The position numbers and the translations under genes were made by a program. DNA of 64,000 nt from Streptomyces niger (GTDB lineage Bacteria; Actinomycetota; Actinomycetes; Streptomycetales; Streptomycetaceae). Shown here in pieces: positions 52,291-61,691 of the stretch. Positions within the stretch are counted from its first letter, which is position 1; the number at the start of each line of letters is the position of its first letter. The notes beneath the pieces are model-generated. The model had not been told where the DNA came from. It saw only the letters and a list, made by a program, of their open reading frames with translations, and searched no databases. The DNA lies in contig NZ_JOFQ01000008.1 in assembly GCF_000718305.1 (NCBI RefSeq), positions 582,208 to 646,207 of the forward strand, read 5' to 3'.

Positions 52291-54381
52291 ATGCGCTGGT
52301 TGGTGGGGTGGAGCAGTGCCGCCACGGGCCCGGACCTCACCGACGACAGCCGCACGGTGCTCCCCGTGGGCGCCCAACTCCTGTGGGGCGTCCCGGACCC
52401 CCTGTGGGCGGTCGGGGACTGGCGCCCCGATGAGGTACGCGTCGTACAGGCCGATCCCGAGACGAGAATCGCGGTCTTCGGGGTGTGCGGCGCGACCGAC
52501 GACCAGCTGCGGGTGGGCCTGTTGGCGGCGCGCGGCGGCGCGCTGCGCCACCTCACCGCCTGGCCCGGCAGTTACACCGCCGTCGCGCAGATCGGCCGGC
52601 GGCTGACCGTCACGGGCGACCTGGCCGGCGCCCGCCCGGTCTTCCACACCCGGTGGGCGGGCGGCACGGCCTACGCGACCGCCGCACTGCCGCTCGCCGA
52701 CCTGATCGGGGCGAGCCTCGACGTCGGGCACCTCGCAGCGCTGCTGGCCTGCCCGGACGCGCCCGAAGCGCTCGGCCACGGGACGCCGTACGCGGGAGTG
52801 CGGCGGGTCCCGCCCGGCCACGCCCTCGTGCTGCGCGGCGGGGCCGGCGAGATCACCTCGTACGAGCAGACCCATTCGCTCGCCGTCTCCGCGCCCCAGC
52901 TCGCTCCCGAACAGGCCGTCGACGGCGTCCGGGAGGCGCTGGTGGAGGCCGTACGCGCCCGTCTGACGGCTCCGCGGCACGCGCCCGACCCGCACGGCGG
53001 TCCGGGCTCTCCCGGCGGCCTGGACCCCGGCCCGGTGCCCGGCATGGGCCCCGCCGACCGGCGGGCCGCCCGCGGCGCTCCGGCGCCCGGCATCGGCGCC
53101 GACCTGTCCGGCGGCAGCGCCTCGGGCACGCTGGCGCTGCTCGCGGCCGGCCTGCCGGGACAGCCGGGCCGGCTCAACGGGCAGGGCGAGCGGCTGCTGG
53201 CGGTGACCTTCAACGACCTGGCCACCAGCGCCGGTGGCGCGTACCGGGAGGCCGAGCTGGAGCGCGCCCGCAGCATCGCCGACAACCCTCGGCTGCATCA
53301 CGTGGTGGTCGCGGCGGGCGAGGAGGCGCTGCCGTACGCGGACCTCGGCGCCGGCCCGCTCACGGACGAGCCGGGGCCCTCGATGGTCGCCGCCGAACGG
53401 CACCGCAGGCGGCTGCTCTCCGGGAGCGCCGACCACTTCGTGGGACACGGCGCACGGCAGGTCCTGGACGCCCATCCGGCGCGCCTGGCCGACCTGTTGC
53501 TGGACCGCCGCCGGCGGCACCTGCTGCGGCCCGTCACGGCCCTGGCGAAGGCCGACGGTGCGGCGGCGCACTCGGTGTTCATACCGTTCACGGTCTACCG
53601 GGCCGCGCGCCGGCTGGCCCGTACGTCCTACGGGGCGGGGGTCTCCGAGGCCGCCGGACGACTGCTGGGGCGGGAGTTCGCCGACGAGCCGGTGGCGGGC
53701 AGCGCCGTGGACGCCTCGCTGGCGGCGCTCACATGGTGCCGGCCCGGCCCCGCCGCGCGCTGGCTCACGGGCGAGGCGCTCGCTGAAGTATCGGTTCGGC
53801 TGAGCGACGCGGCGCTCCGCGCCCCGGCCGTCGGGCGTCCCGGCGAGCGTCGGGCGCGTGCCGCGCTCGCCCGGCACGCCGCCGATCACCGGGTCTTCGA
53901 GCAGGCCGCCGAGGTGCGGAGCCAGCGCTTGCACGCGCCCTTTCTGGACAACCAGGTGGTACTGGCCTGCCGTGCGCTCCCGGACACGCTCCGGGTGCAA
54001 CCGGGGGCACGCGCCGCGGTACTGCGCGCCGTGCTCTCCGGTGCCGGCATCCGCGAGCTGCCTCCCGGGTGGGGCGCCACCTCGCACGTGACGCACGCGG
54101 CCGCGGTACGGGCCGGACTGCGCGCCGCCATGGACGACCTCATCCAGCTGTTCGACGCGCCGCTGCTCGCCGACGCCGGGCTCGTGGAGGCCCGCGTCGT
54201 GCGCAAGGCGCTGCGGGCCGCGGCCGACGGCGCGCCGCTGCCGCTGGACGGACTGGCGGAGCTGGTCTCCACGGAGCTGTGGCTGCGCCGCCTGCTCGCC
54301 CGCCGGGGCACCTGCTGGACGGGCACCGCGGCCCCCAGGCAGCGCGCCGTGTCGAGCGGCGTCGAGCGCCTGGCGCTCTGA
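52291..54381 (+). CDS. asparagine-synthetase-like protein with degenerate active sites
   Basis: The 696-residue protein has the two-domain fold of asparagine synthetase B: an N-terminal Ntn-hydrolase-like part (residues about 1-200) and a C-terminal ATP-PPase part. The expected Cys2 is replaced (MRWLVGW), so glutaminase activity should be lost. The PP-loop, normally SGGxDS, reads LSGGSASGTL: the Asp is Ala. The C-terminal segment FLDNQVVLACRALP is retained, as in AsnB and lasso-peptide cyclases. It is therefore either a pseudoenzyme or an altered ligase. GGGGAGG lies 3-9 nt before ATG 52291. The ECF sigma gene follows convergently. Confidence 0.75.
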   Translation: MRWLVGWSSAATGPDLTDDSRTVLPVGAQLLWGVPDPLWAVGDWRPDEVRVVQADPETRIAVFGVCGATDDQLRVGLLAARGGALRHLTAWPGSYTAVAQIGRRLTVTGDLAGARPVFHTRWAGGTAYATAALPLADLIGASLDVGHLAALLACPDAPEALGHGTPYAGVRRVPPGHALVLRGGAGEITSYEQTHSLAVSAPQLAPEQAVDGVREALVEAVRARLTAPRHAPDPHGGPGSPGGLDPGPVPGMGPADRRAARGAPAPGIGADLSGGSASGTLALLAAGLPGQPGRLNGQGERLLAVTFNDLATSAGGAYREAELERARSIADNPRLHHVVVAAGEEALPYADLGAGPLTDEPGPSMVAAERHRRRLLSGSADHFVGHGARQVLDAHPARLADLLLDRRRRHLLRPVTALAKADGAAAHSVFIPFTVYRAARRLARTSYGAGVSEAAGRLLGREFADEPVAGSAVDASLAALTWCRPGPAARWLTGEALAEVSVRLSDAALRAPAVGRPGERRARAALARHAADHRVFEQAAEVRSQRLHAPFLDNQVVLACRALPDTLRVQPGARAAVLRAVLSGAGIRELPPGWGATSHVTHAAAVRAGLRAAMDDLIQLFDAPLLADAGLVEARVVRKALRAAADGAPLPLDGLAELVSTELWLRRLLARRGTCWTGTAAPRQRAVSSGVERLAL

Positions 54382-54463
54382 ACTGCGCCTGCCCGCCCCT
54401 CACGGGCGCGTCGGCGTCGTCCGCGCGGCGGCCCTCCAGTCCGCGCGGCGGCCCTCCGGGAGG

Positions 54464-56377
54464 TCACCGACAGCTGATCTGTGACTGTGCCCAGTCGCTG
54501 AACGTCAGGGTGTCGGCGGGCGTCTGCGGCTCGGAGACCAGCCGCAGGGTCGAACGGCCGCTCAGCGGCACGTGCACCGGGACGGCCGCCTCGCCGCCGC
54601 GCACCACACCCGAGCTCCACTGCCGCACCCCGTCCGCGTACACGGAGAAGCGCACCGCGCCGCGCCCGAGAGCCAGGTCGTCCACGCCCGCGAGGGCATC
54701 GAAGGCCGTGCACTCCCGGTTGAGGTCGATCGTCACCGACGAGGGCGCGGGGGTCGTCACACCGTGGGCGTAGTGCTTGCCGCCGATACTGACGCCGCTC
54801 CGGCGCTTCCACAGGAAGCTGCTCTCCGTGGTGCGCACCTCCGGCTTGCTGTCGTCGCCGGTGAAGTCCCAGTCCAGGGTGTTGACCGGGTACGGAGCCG
54901 TCGGCGGCGGAGGCACGGGCGGCTTGGGAGTGGGCTTCGGGGGCGGCGTGGGCTTTGTCTTCGGGGGCGGCGTCGGCTCGGGCTTCGGGGCCGGCTTCGG
55001 CGGCTCCGGCTCGGGCGTCGGCGTCGGCTTCGGCTCCGGCGGTGCCGGCTTCGGGGGTGCGGGTTTCGGGGGCGCGGGTTTCGGAGTGGGCGACTCGGGG
55101 TCGGGGGTGGGCTTCGGCGCCGGCTTGTGCGGCACCGGGCTCGACGACGGCGCCGGCGGGGGCGGTGCGGCGTGCGGCTTCGGCGGGTCATGGAGGCCGG
55201 CCAGCGCCATGGCCACCCCCGCTGCGGTGACCGTGAGCCCGGCCGCGATGCCGACCTTCGCGGGCGTTCCGAGCCCCTCGGCGGCCGCTCCGGCGCCCGC
55301 GGAGTGTCCCGATGCCCCGGCGGCCGCGGCGGCGCCGGTACCGGCCGCAGCACCCGCTCCGGCGGCTCCGACGACCCCGGCCGCCGCCTTGACCGCGTAC
55401 CCGGCGGCGAACCAGCCGATGACCGCGACGGGCAGCACCGCGCCGATCCGCTGATTGACGTCCGCGACCTCGCGCGCCGCCAGCCGGCAGCGCGCACACT
55501 CCTCCAGGTGCTTGCGCAGCCCGCGCTCGGCCCGCACCCGCAGGCCGCCACGGGCGTACGCGCCCAGCCGGTCCGCGTACCGCGCGCAGTCGCCACCCGC
55601 CGTCAGCGACTCGCTCACGTGCGCCTGGAGGTAGGCCTGCTTGAGGCCCTCACGGGCCCGGTGCGCCAGTACGGCGGTGGCGTTGGCGGACAGCCCGAGG
55701 AGCGGCGCGACCTCGCTCGGCGACTCCTTCTCGACGGTCGTGTGCCACAGCACCGTCTGATAGCGCTCGGGCAGACTGCGGAACGCCTGTACGGCCATGG
55801 AGCGCTCGGCTTCGTGCATCGCGCGGACGTCCGCCCCGAGGTCGAGCGTGTCGTCGTCCATAGAGGAGCCGGCCGCCGAGGACGCGAAGACCGCGAAGTC
55901 CTCGACCAGGTGCTCGCGCTTGGCCGTCCTGACCCAGTCGGCCGCCGCGCGGCGCACGGTGGTGAGCAGGTACGCGCGGACCGCGGTCTTCGGCCCGGCG
56001 CCCCGGCGCACCGCCTGCAAGGTGCGCGCGAACACCTCGCCCGTCAGGTCCTCCGCGGTGTGCGCGTCCCGGCAGCAGGTGCGGGCGTAGCGGCGTACGA
56101 CCTTCGCGTGCCGGCGGTACAGCTCTTCGTAGGCGCTGTCGTCACCGGCGCGCATCCGGGCGACCAGCTCGGTGTCGGACGGCGGCGTCCCGGGCGCGCC
56201 GGTCTCCGTGCCGGGCGGGGCCTGATCGGCCGTCCCGGACGCGTCGGCGCCGGGCAGACGCTGCTGCGGTACGGTCTCCGGCCGGCTCGTGTGCGGACCG
56301 GCACCACGGCCGGAACCGGCGCCGCCGTCAGCGCCGACGCCGCGGTCGTCGCGCTCGTCACGCCCCTCAAATGTCAT
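54464..56377 (-). CDS. ECF sigma factor fused to zinc-binding anti-sigma motif, TM segments and NPCBM-like domain
   Basis: The 637-residue protein begins with a disordered 65-residue tail, then ECF sigma regions 2 and 4 (DTELVARMRAGDDSAYEELYRRHA and SLPERYQTVLWHTTVEKESPSEVAPLLGLS). A ZAS-like motif (HLEECARC) follows the sigma part, then two hydrophobic segments (about residues 320-345 and 370-400), a Pro/Lys-rich linker (about 405-500) and a C-terminal beta-rich domain containing KHYAHGVTTPAPSSVTIDL and FDALAGVDD, which resembles the NPCBM sugar-binding module. The sigma factor, its own anti-sigma element and a sensor seem to be in one polypeptide. ATG 56377 is preferred; the longer frame to 56470 lacks coding character. 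Confidence 0.85.
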   Translation of the reverse strand: MTFEGRDERDDRGVGADGGAGSGRGAGPHTSRPETVPQQRLPGADASGTADQAPPGTETGAPGTPPSDTELVARMRAGDDSAYEELYRRHAKVVRRYARTCCRDAHTAEDLTGEVFARTLQAVRRGAGPKTAVRAYLLTTVRRAAADWVRTAKREHLVEDFAVFASSAAGSSMDDDTLDLGADVRAMHEAERSMAVQAFRSLPERYQTVLWHTTVEKESPSEVAPLLGLSANATAVLAHRAREGLKQAYLQAHVSESLTAGGDCARYADRLGAYARGGLRVRAERGLRKHLEECARCRLAAREVADVNQRIGAVLPVAVIGWFAAGYAVKAAAGVVGAAGAGAAAGTGAAAAAGASGHSAGAGAAAEGLGTPAKVGIAAGLTVTAAGVAMALAGLHDPPKPHAAPPPPAPSSSPVPHKPAPKPTPDPESPTPKPAPPKPAPPKPAPPEPKPTPTPEPEPPKPAPKPEPTPPPKTKPTPPPKPTPKPPVPPPPTAPYPVNTLDWDFTGDDSKPEVRTTESSFLWKRRSGVSIGGKHYAHGVTTPAPSSVTIDLNRECTAFDALAGVDDLALGRGAVRFSVYADGVRQWSSGVVRGGEAAVPVHVPLSGRSTLRLVSEPQTPADTLTFSDWAQSQISCR

Positions 56378-56629
56378 TGCCGAGGCCCCCGGAACCACGC
56401 CGCCAGTCTGACCATCGCGAAAGACTGCCATAACGATGGCCGAACACTTACGGAGGTATGGCGCAATCACTCATCCGGGGCGACTTGCCGCGCAGCAGCT
56501 CTAGGAGCCATCCGTCCGGGGCATGCTCCCCTCTTCGGGGAAGGGCGTGCCGTGCCGCTCGTGGCACGGCAGTGGCCGGGGCCATCGCCCCGGCCACGTC
56601 GTTACGAGTCGTACGAACCGTCCGCTCGC

Positions 56630-57442
56630 TCAGGCCACCGGCCGCGAGCGCAGGCCCTCCAGCAGGATCTCCAGGAGCCGCGCCGAGGCGGCCTGCTGCT
56701 GCGCCGCGTCCGGAAGCGAGGGCGCCCCCGTCGCGATCACCAGCAGTACGTCGGAGACCGTCACGTCCGCGCGCAGCTCCCCGGCCTCGCGCGCCCGCTC
56801 CACGAGCTGCCCGACGACCTCCAGGAGGGCCTGAGCGCCCCCGCTGTCGGCCCCGGACACCTCCGGGCCCTGCCCGTTGGAGTGCGGCTGTGCCGGCTCG
56901 TCGTCCGGCGATGTGCGCTGGGCGACGATGCGCAGCTCACCGGGCGCCACGGCGGGCTCCGGCGCGGACCGCTGCTGCGGCACCCGTGCCTCCGCGAGCC
57001 CGTCGGAACCGGCGGCACCGCTGCCGACCCGCAGGATGCTCGGCGGCAGCAGCCGGCCGGCGCCGGACGCCACGGAGGTGCGCAGGAAGCGCGAGAGGGC
57101 CGACCACGGGTCGTCCTCCTGCCCGAGCGCGGTGCGCGCCTGGTCCGTCAGCCGTGCGGTCTCCTCCTCCGCTATGCGGCGGACCAGCACGTCCTTGCTC
57201 GGGAAACGGCGGTAGACCGTGCCCACCCCGACCCGGGCACGCCGGGCCACGTCTTCCATGGGCGCGCCGTACCCCAGCTCGCCGAAGACTTCACGGGCAG
57301 CTCGCAGAACATGTTCCAGGTTGCGCTGTGCGTCCACCCGGAGCGGTGTGGTCCGGCCGGGCACGCCTGCCTCGCTCACGCCGCCGGTCCGGTCACCGGC
57401 GGGCGCCACCGCCGCCGGCCAATGAGAACTCTGCATGTGCAT
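56630..57442 (-). CDS. TetR-family transcriptional regulator
   Basis: The 270-residue protein has an N-terminal TetR helix-turn-helix: RNLEHVLRAAREVFGELGYGAPMEDVARRARVGVGTVYRRFPSKDVLVRRI (about residues 38-90), followed by a ligand-binding helical part that is interrupted by a low-complexity Ala/Ser/Gln/Pro stretch (about 165-210). The start ATG 57442 has GGGGGA 9-14 nt upstream; ATG 57436 is an alternative. It is divergent from ndh, so that gene is a probable target. The ligand is unknown. Confidence 0.85.
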   Translation of the reverse strand: MHMQSSHWPAAVAPAGDRTGGVSEAGVPGRTTPLRVDAQRNLEHVLRAAREVFGELGYGAPMEDVARRARVGVGTVYRRFPSKDVLVRRIAEEETARLTDQARTALGQEDDPWSALSRFLRTSVASGAGRLLPPSILRVGSGAAGSDGLAEARVPQQRSAPEPAVAPGELRIVAQRTSPDDEPAQPHSNGQGPEVSGADSGGAQALLEVVGQLVERAREAGELRADVTVSDVLLVIATGAPSLPDAAQQQAASARLLEILLEGLRSRPVA

Positions 57443-57885
57443 AGATGATCCCCCGGTAATGACGTCTCCCCCCGGAGACTCCCCGCCCTGACTGCCGGGG
57501 TCGGCAACTGAAGCCCCCACCCCGACGGAGTACGAACATAGTTGAGCGCAGGTCAAGAATGAAGGGGGCAGTTCCGTACAGTCCGCCCCTCGAACGGAGT
57601 ACGGGCCCGTTCCGCCCGGTTTCCGTACACTCCCGCCATCTCGTACCCCCGTCTGACCTGCGGAGCTCATTCCACAGCGGTGGAAGGAAGGGTTCCAACC
57701 GCGGGTTCGGCCCACCGTCCGTATTTCGCCTTCCCTGTGGACAAAGAGGCAGCGGGGGTGCGTCATGGAGAAATGCTGTGTCCCGAAGCGGGTACACGAC
57801 TATCCGATCGTGGCTCCGCCGGGGCCGGACCGACGCCCCCGGACGCACCCCACGGGCCACGGGCGACGTCGCGAGGAGATCCTCT
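57443..57885. promoter_or_regulatory. divergent promoter region TetR regulator / ndh
   Basis: The 443-bp region has, for the TetR gene on the minus strand, TTGACC (57551-57556) and TACTCC (57527-57532) separated by 18 nt. The region just before ndh has GAGGAG at 57873-57878. No clear operator palindrome was found. Confidence 0.4.
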
Positions 57886-59241
57886 GTGAAGCACCCGGCG
57901 CGCATTCTCGTAGTCGGCGGCGGCTACGTCGGCATGTACACCGCCCTCCGCCTGCAGCGGAAGCTGCGCAACGAACTGCGCAGCGGCACGGTCGAGATCG
58001 TGGTGGTCGACCCCGATCCGTACATGACCTACCAGCCGTTCCTGCCCGAAGCGGCGGCCGGCTCCCTCTCGCCCCGGCACGTCGTCGTCCCCCTGCGCCG
58101 CGTCCTGGACCGGTGTCATGTCGTCATCGGCGAGGTGACCGGCGTCGACCACGCCAAGCGCACGGCCACGATGAAGACGCTGGCCACGGAGGAGGAGGGC
58201 GCCGGCGGGGTCGAGATGGAGTACGACGAGCTGGTGCTCGCGCCCGGCTCGATCTCGCGCACGCTGCCCGTCCCCGGATTGGCCGATTTCGGTATCGGCT
58301 TCAAGACCGTCGAGGAAGCCATCGGGCTGCGCAACCATGTACTGGAGCAACTCGACATCGCTTCCTCCACCCGCGACCCCGCCGTCCGGGACGCCGCGCT
58401 CACGTTCGTCTTCGTGGGCGGCGGATACGCGGGCGTCGAAGCGCTCGCCGAACTGGAGGACATGGCCCGGTACGCGGTGCGGTACTACCACAACGTCCTT
58501 CCCGAGGACATGAAGTGGCTGCTGGTCGAGGCGACCGGCCGCATCCTGCCCGAGGTGGGCGAGGAGATGGGCGAGTACGCCGTACGGGAGTTGCGCGGCC
58601 GCAACATCGATGTGCGGCTGAACACGCGCCTGGAGACGTGCGAGAACCGCGTCGCCGTCCTGGACGACGGAGCACGCTTCCCGACCCGCACCCTCGTGTG
58701 GACGGCGGGCGTGAAGCCGCATCCGATCCTCGCCGCGACCGGCCTGCCGCTCAACGAACGCGGCCGCCTGAAGTGCACCGCGGCCCTCCGGGTGGCGGGC
58801 GTCGAGCACGCCTGGGGAGCCGGCGACGCCGCCGCCGTACCGGACGTGACCGCCGAGGAACCCGGCAAGGAGTGCGCGCCCAACGCCCAGCACGCCGTGC
58901 GCCAGGCCAAGCAGCTCGCCGAGAACATCACCGCCGCCATACGGGGCGAGCCCGTCGAGGACTACGCCCACAAGTACGTCGGCTCGGTCGCCTCCCTGGG
59001 ACTGCACAAGGGCGTGGCCCACGTGTACGGACGGAAGCTGAAGGGCTATCCGGCGTGGTTCATGCACCGCGCCTACCACCTCAGCCGCGTCCCGACCCTC
59101 AACCGCAAGGCCCGCGTGCTCGCCGAATGGACGCTCGCCGCGTTCTTCAAACGCGAGATCGTCTCGCTCGGGTCCCTGGAGAACCCGAGGGCGGAGTTCG
59201 AGCTCGCGGCAGGCACGGGACGGCACAACGAAGCGAGTTGA
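57886..59241 (+). CDS. ndh: type II NADH dehydrogenase (NDH-2)
   Basis: The 451-residue flavoenzyme transfers electrons from NADH to quinone without pumping protons. The first Rossmann motif ILVVGGGYVGMYTALRL (residues 7-23) binds FAD, the second VFVGGGYAGVEALAELEDMA (about 168-187) binds NADH, and the quinone-site region has APNAQHAVRQAKQLAENI and KYVGSVASLG. A C-terminal amphipathic region (WFMHRAYHLSRVPTLNRKARVLAEW) fits membrane attachment. The GTG at 57886 follows GAGGAG; the upstream open frame is not coding. It is divergent from the TetR gene. Confidence 0.93.
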   Translation: MKHPARILVVGGGYVGMYTALRLQRKLRNELRSGTVEIVVVDPDPYMTYQPFLPEAAAGSLSPRHVVVPLRRVLDRCHVVIGEVTGVDHAKRTATMKTLATEEEGAGGVEMEYDELVLAPGSISRTLPVPGLADFGIGFKTVEEAIGLRNHVLEQLDIASSTRDPAVRDAALTFVFVGGGYAGVEALAELEDMARYAVRYYHNVLPEDMKWLLVEATGRILPEVGEEMGEYAVRELRGRNIDVRLNTRLETCENRVAVLDDGARFPTRTLVWTAGVKPHPILAATGLPLNERGRLKCTAALRVAGVEHAWGAGDAAAVPDVTAEEPGKECAPNAQHAVRQAKQLAENITAAIRGEPVEDYAHKYVGSVASLGLHKGVAHVYGRKLKGYPAWFMHRAYHLSRVPTLNRKARVLAEWTLAAFFKREIVSLGSLENPRAEFELAAGTGRHNEAS

Positions 59242-59671
59242 CGCCACAGCCGGCGCGGGATTGACGTCCTTACGGGGCCGGGCGCCCGCCGCGGCCTGGC
59301 GCCCCCCGTACGGTGTGCGGCACCGCGCGTGCGCCGCCGACCGCGGCATACCCCTGGACCATATGCCGTCGTCGGTCATACGTTCACCGTTGCGTTCAGT
59401 CGAACGAGCGGTGCTCCGGCAGGACAGGAACTCCACCCGCCACTCCGGCGTCTGACGTATGTCAGTCCGGTCGGTCACACTGGTCGTGTGACCATGGGTG
59501 GGCTCGTATTTGCAAAGAGTGACAAGCGCGAGGAATTGGGACGTTTGCTGCATCACGCCAGAGGGCGCTCGGCGCGCCCCCACCCGACCTTCCGCCGGCC
59601 AACGGCCGGGAGGCACTTCCCGGCCGCCGGACCGGCTCGGCGCCGCGTCGCGATCTAAGAGGTACACCTCC
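59242..59671 (+). promoter_or_regulatory. upstream region of the PAS-PP2C gene with inverted repeat
   Basis: The 430-bp region has a perfect inverted repeat GGTCACAC (59473-59480) / GTGTGACC (59486-59493) with a 5-bp centre, about 180 bp before the start codon, and AAGAGG as the ribosome site. Confidence 0.5.
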
Positions 59672-61561
59672 GTGAACTTCACTCGCTGGAGCGCCCGTTT
59701 CCCCGGTACGCAGCGCCGTGCGGCGCGCGCCGACCGTGGAGCGGCGCCGGACGCGTCGTCCCCCAAGCCCTCCCGGAGAACCACCCCCTCGGCCGCGCAG
59801 CCCTCAGGCGCCGCCCCGCCGCCCGCCGACGCCGCTGACGCCGACCGGGCCGAGGCCGCCGAGCCGGCGACCCCCGCCAAGGGCACCGCGACGGACACCG
59901 CGACGAACACCGCGGGCAGCCCGCCGGAAGCCGCCGGCGGCTCGGTCCCCGCCGCCCGCGCCGGACACCCCGAAGGGCACGCCGCTTCCGACCCGCAGCC
60001 GCCCACGGTCGACGCGCTCTCCGCCCACGAGATCCTGGGCACCATCCCCGCCCTCGTGGCCGTCGTCTACGGCCCCGAGCACCGCATCGCGTACGTCAAC
60101 GGCGCGTACGCCAAGGTCTTCGGCAGCCGCCCGGCCGGCCTGACCGCCCGCGAAGCCCTCCCCGAGCTCGCCGAACTGGGCCTGCTGCCGCTGATGGACC
60201 AGGTGCTGCGCAGCCGCAAGCCCCGTACGGTCAAGGCCCGCAAGGTCCCCGGCGGCGCGGGCTCCGACCTCAGCCGCGACGGCTACTACACGTTCACCTG
60301 CACCCCCATCGAGGTCGCGGCCGCCAGCACCCCGGCCCCCGACCCCGAGGTCGCCTGCGTGGCGCCGCACAAGGGCGTCCTGGTCTTCGCCGCCGACGTC
60401 ACCGACCAGGTCGAGGCCGCCGAGCGGCTGCGCGCGGCGGAACGCCGCCAGCGCGAGGCCGCCGTCACCCTCCAGCGCTCCCTGCTCCCGCAGGAGCTGG
60501 AGCAGCCCGACGACCTGCGGGTCGCCGCGATCTACCACCCCGGCGGCACCGACGCCGCGGTCGGCGGCGACTGGTACGACGTGATCACCCTCGGCGCCGG
60601 GCGGACAGCGCTGGTCATCGGCGACGTCATGGGCCGCGGGGTGCGCGCCGCCGCCGTCATGGGCCAGCTCCGTACGGCCGTCCGCGCCTACGCCCGGCTG
60701 GACCTGCCGCCGCACGAGGTCCTCCAGCTCCTGGACGGCCTCGCCGCGGAGATCGACGCCAGCCAGATCGCCACCTGCGTCTACGCCGTCCACGACCCGA
60801 ACGAGGGCCGCCTGGTCTACGCCTCGGCCGGACACCTGCCGATCCTCGTCCGCGACCAGGACGGCACCGTCCACCGCGCCGGCGAGCCGACCGGCCCGCC
60901 CCTCGGCACGGGCGGCTGGCTGCACTCCTCCGGCAGCCTCCCGCTCGGCCCCGGATCCACCGCCGTCCTCTACACGGACGGCCTGGTCGAACGGCGCGAC
61001 AAGGACATCGACGAGGGCGTCGCCGCGCTGGAGGACGCCGTCGCCGGAGCGACCGGCGCCCCCGACATCATCTGCGACCGCCTGCTGCGTTCCCTGGGCA
61101 TCTCCAACGACCACGACGACGACGTGGCCGTCCTGGTCCTGCAGCACCCGGACCGCACCGGCCCCGAGGCCGAGCTCTTCCACAACGCCGCACTGGAGCT
61201 GCACGGCGGCACGGAGGCGGCGCCGCGCGCCCGCGCCTTCGCGTCCGGCGTGCTCGCCTCCTGGCGCTTCTCACCGGAGCTGCACGACCTCGGCGTACTG
61301 GCCGCGAGCGAGCTGGTCGCCAACTCCCTGCAGCACGGCACGCCGCCCATGCGGCTGCGGCTGCGGCGTACGGACCGCCGGCTCATCGTCGAGGTCACCG
61401 ACGGCGACGACCACCTGCCGCGCCGCCGTCGCGCCGAGCCGGTCGACGAGGCCGGCCGCGGCATCTCGATCATCGCCACCATCGCCTCGAACTGGGGATC
61501 CCGACGCACACCGGGCGGCGGCAAAGCCGTGTGGTGCGAGTTCGCGCTGCCGACCGAGTAG
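59672..61561 (+). CDS. PAS-SpoIIE phosphatase-HATPase signalling protein
   Basis: The 629-residue cytoplasmic regulator has a disordered Ala/Pro-rich N-terminus (to about 115), a PAS-like domain (ALVAVVYGPEHRIAYVNGAYAKVFG at about 130), a SpoIIE/PP2C domain with motifs VGGDWYDVI, IGDVMGRGVRAAAVMGQLR, ASAGHLPILV, LYTDGLVERRD and DDDVAVLVL, and a C-terminal GHKL-type ATPase (LGVLAASELVANSLQHG with the N-box). The combination of phosphatase and anti-sigma kinase in one chain is common in streptomycetes. GTG 59672 follows AAGAGG at 9-14 nt. The target sigma or antagonist is not in this window. Confidence 0.9.
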   Translation: MNFTRWSARFPGTQRRAARADRGAAPDASSPKPSRRTTPSAAQPSGAAPPPADAADADRAEAAEPATPAKGTATDTATNTAGSPPEAAGGSVPAARAGHPEGHAASDPQPPTVDALSAHEILGTIPALVAVVYGPEHRIAYVNGAYAKVFGSRPAGLTAREALPELAELGLLPLMDQVLRSRKPRTVKARKVPGGAGSDLSRDGYYTFTCTPIEVAAASTPAPDPEVACVAPHKGVLVFAADVTDQVEAAERLRAAERRQREAAVTLQRSLLPQELEQPDDLRVAAIYHPGGTDAAVGGDWYDVITLGAGRTALVIGDVMGRGVRAAAVMGQLRTAVRAYARLDLPPHEVLQLLDGLAAEIDASQIATCVYAVHDPNEGRLVYASAGHLPILVRDQDGTVHRAGEPTGPPLGTGGWLHSSGSLPLGPGSTAVLYTDGLVERRDKDIDEGVAALEDAVAGATGAPDIICDRLLRSLGISNDHDDDVAVLVLQHPDRTGPEAELFHNAALELHGGTEAAPRARAFASGVLASWRFSPELHDLGVLAASELVANSLQHGTPPMRLRLRRTDRRLIVEVTDGDDHLPRRRRAEPVDEAGRGISIIATIASNWGSRRTPGGGKAVWCEFALPTE

Positions 61562-61567
61562 GCCGCC

Positions 61568-61636
61568 GGAGCCCGAGCCTCCGCGAACAGGGAGCCCGAG
61601 TCCCCGCGAACAGAGAACCCGAACCCCCGCGCACAG
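61568..61636 (+). repeat. three tandem 23-bp repeats
   Basis: Units of GGAGCCCGAG(C/T)C(T/C)CCGCGAACAG, diverging in the third copy, between the phosphatase stop codon and its terminator. Confidence 0.9.
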
Positions 61637-61642
61637 CAAAGA

Positions 61643-61674
61643 GGCCGGGCCCGTACGGCAGTACGGACCCGGCC
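61643..61674. terminator. bidirectional terminator between phosphatase and MFS genes
   Basis: GGCCGGGCCCGTAC (61643-61656) and GTACGGACCCGGCC (61661-61674), 14 bp with one mismatch and a 4-nt loop, lie between convergent genes. Confidence 0.75.
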
Positions 61675-61691
61675 CCGGACGCTCCTGGCGC

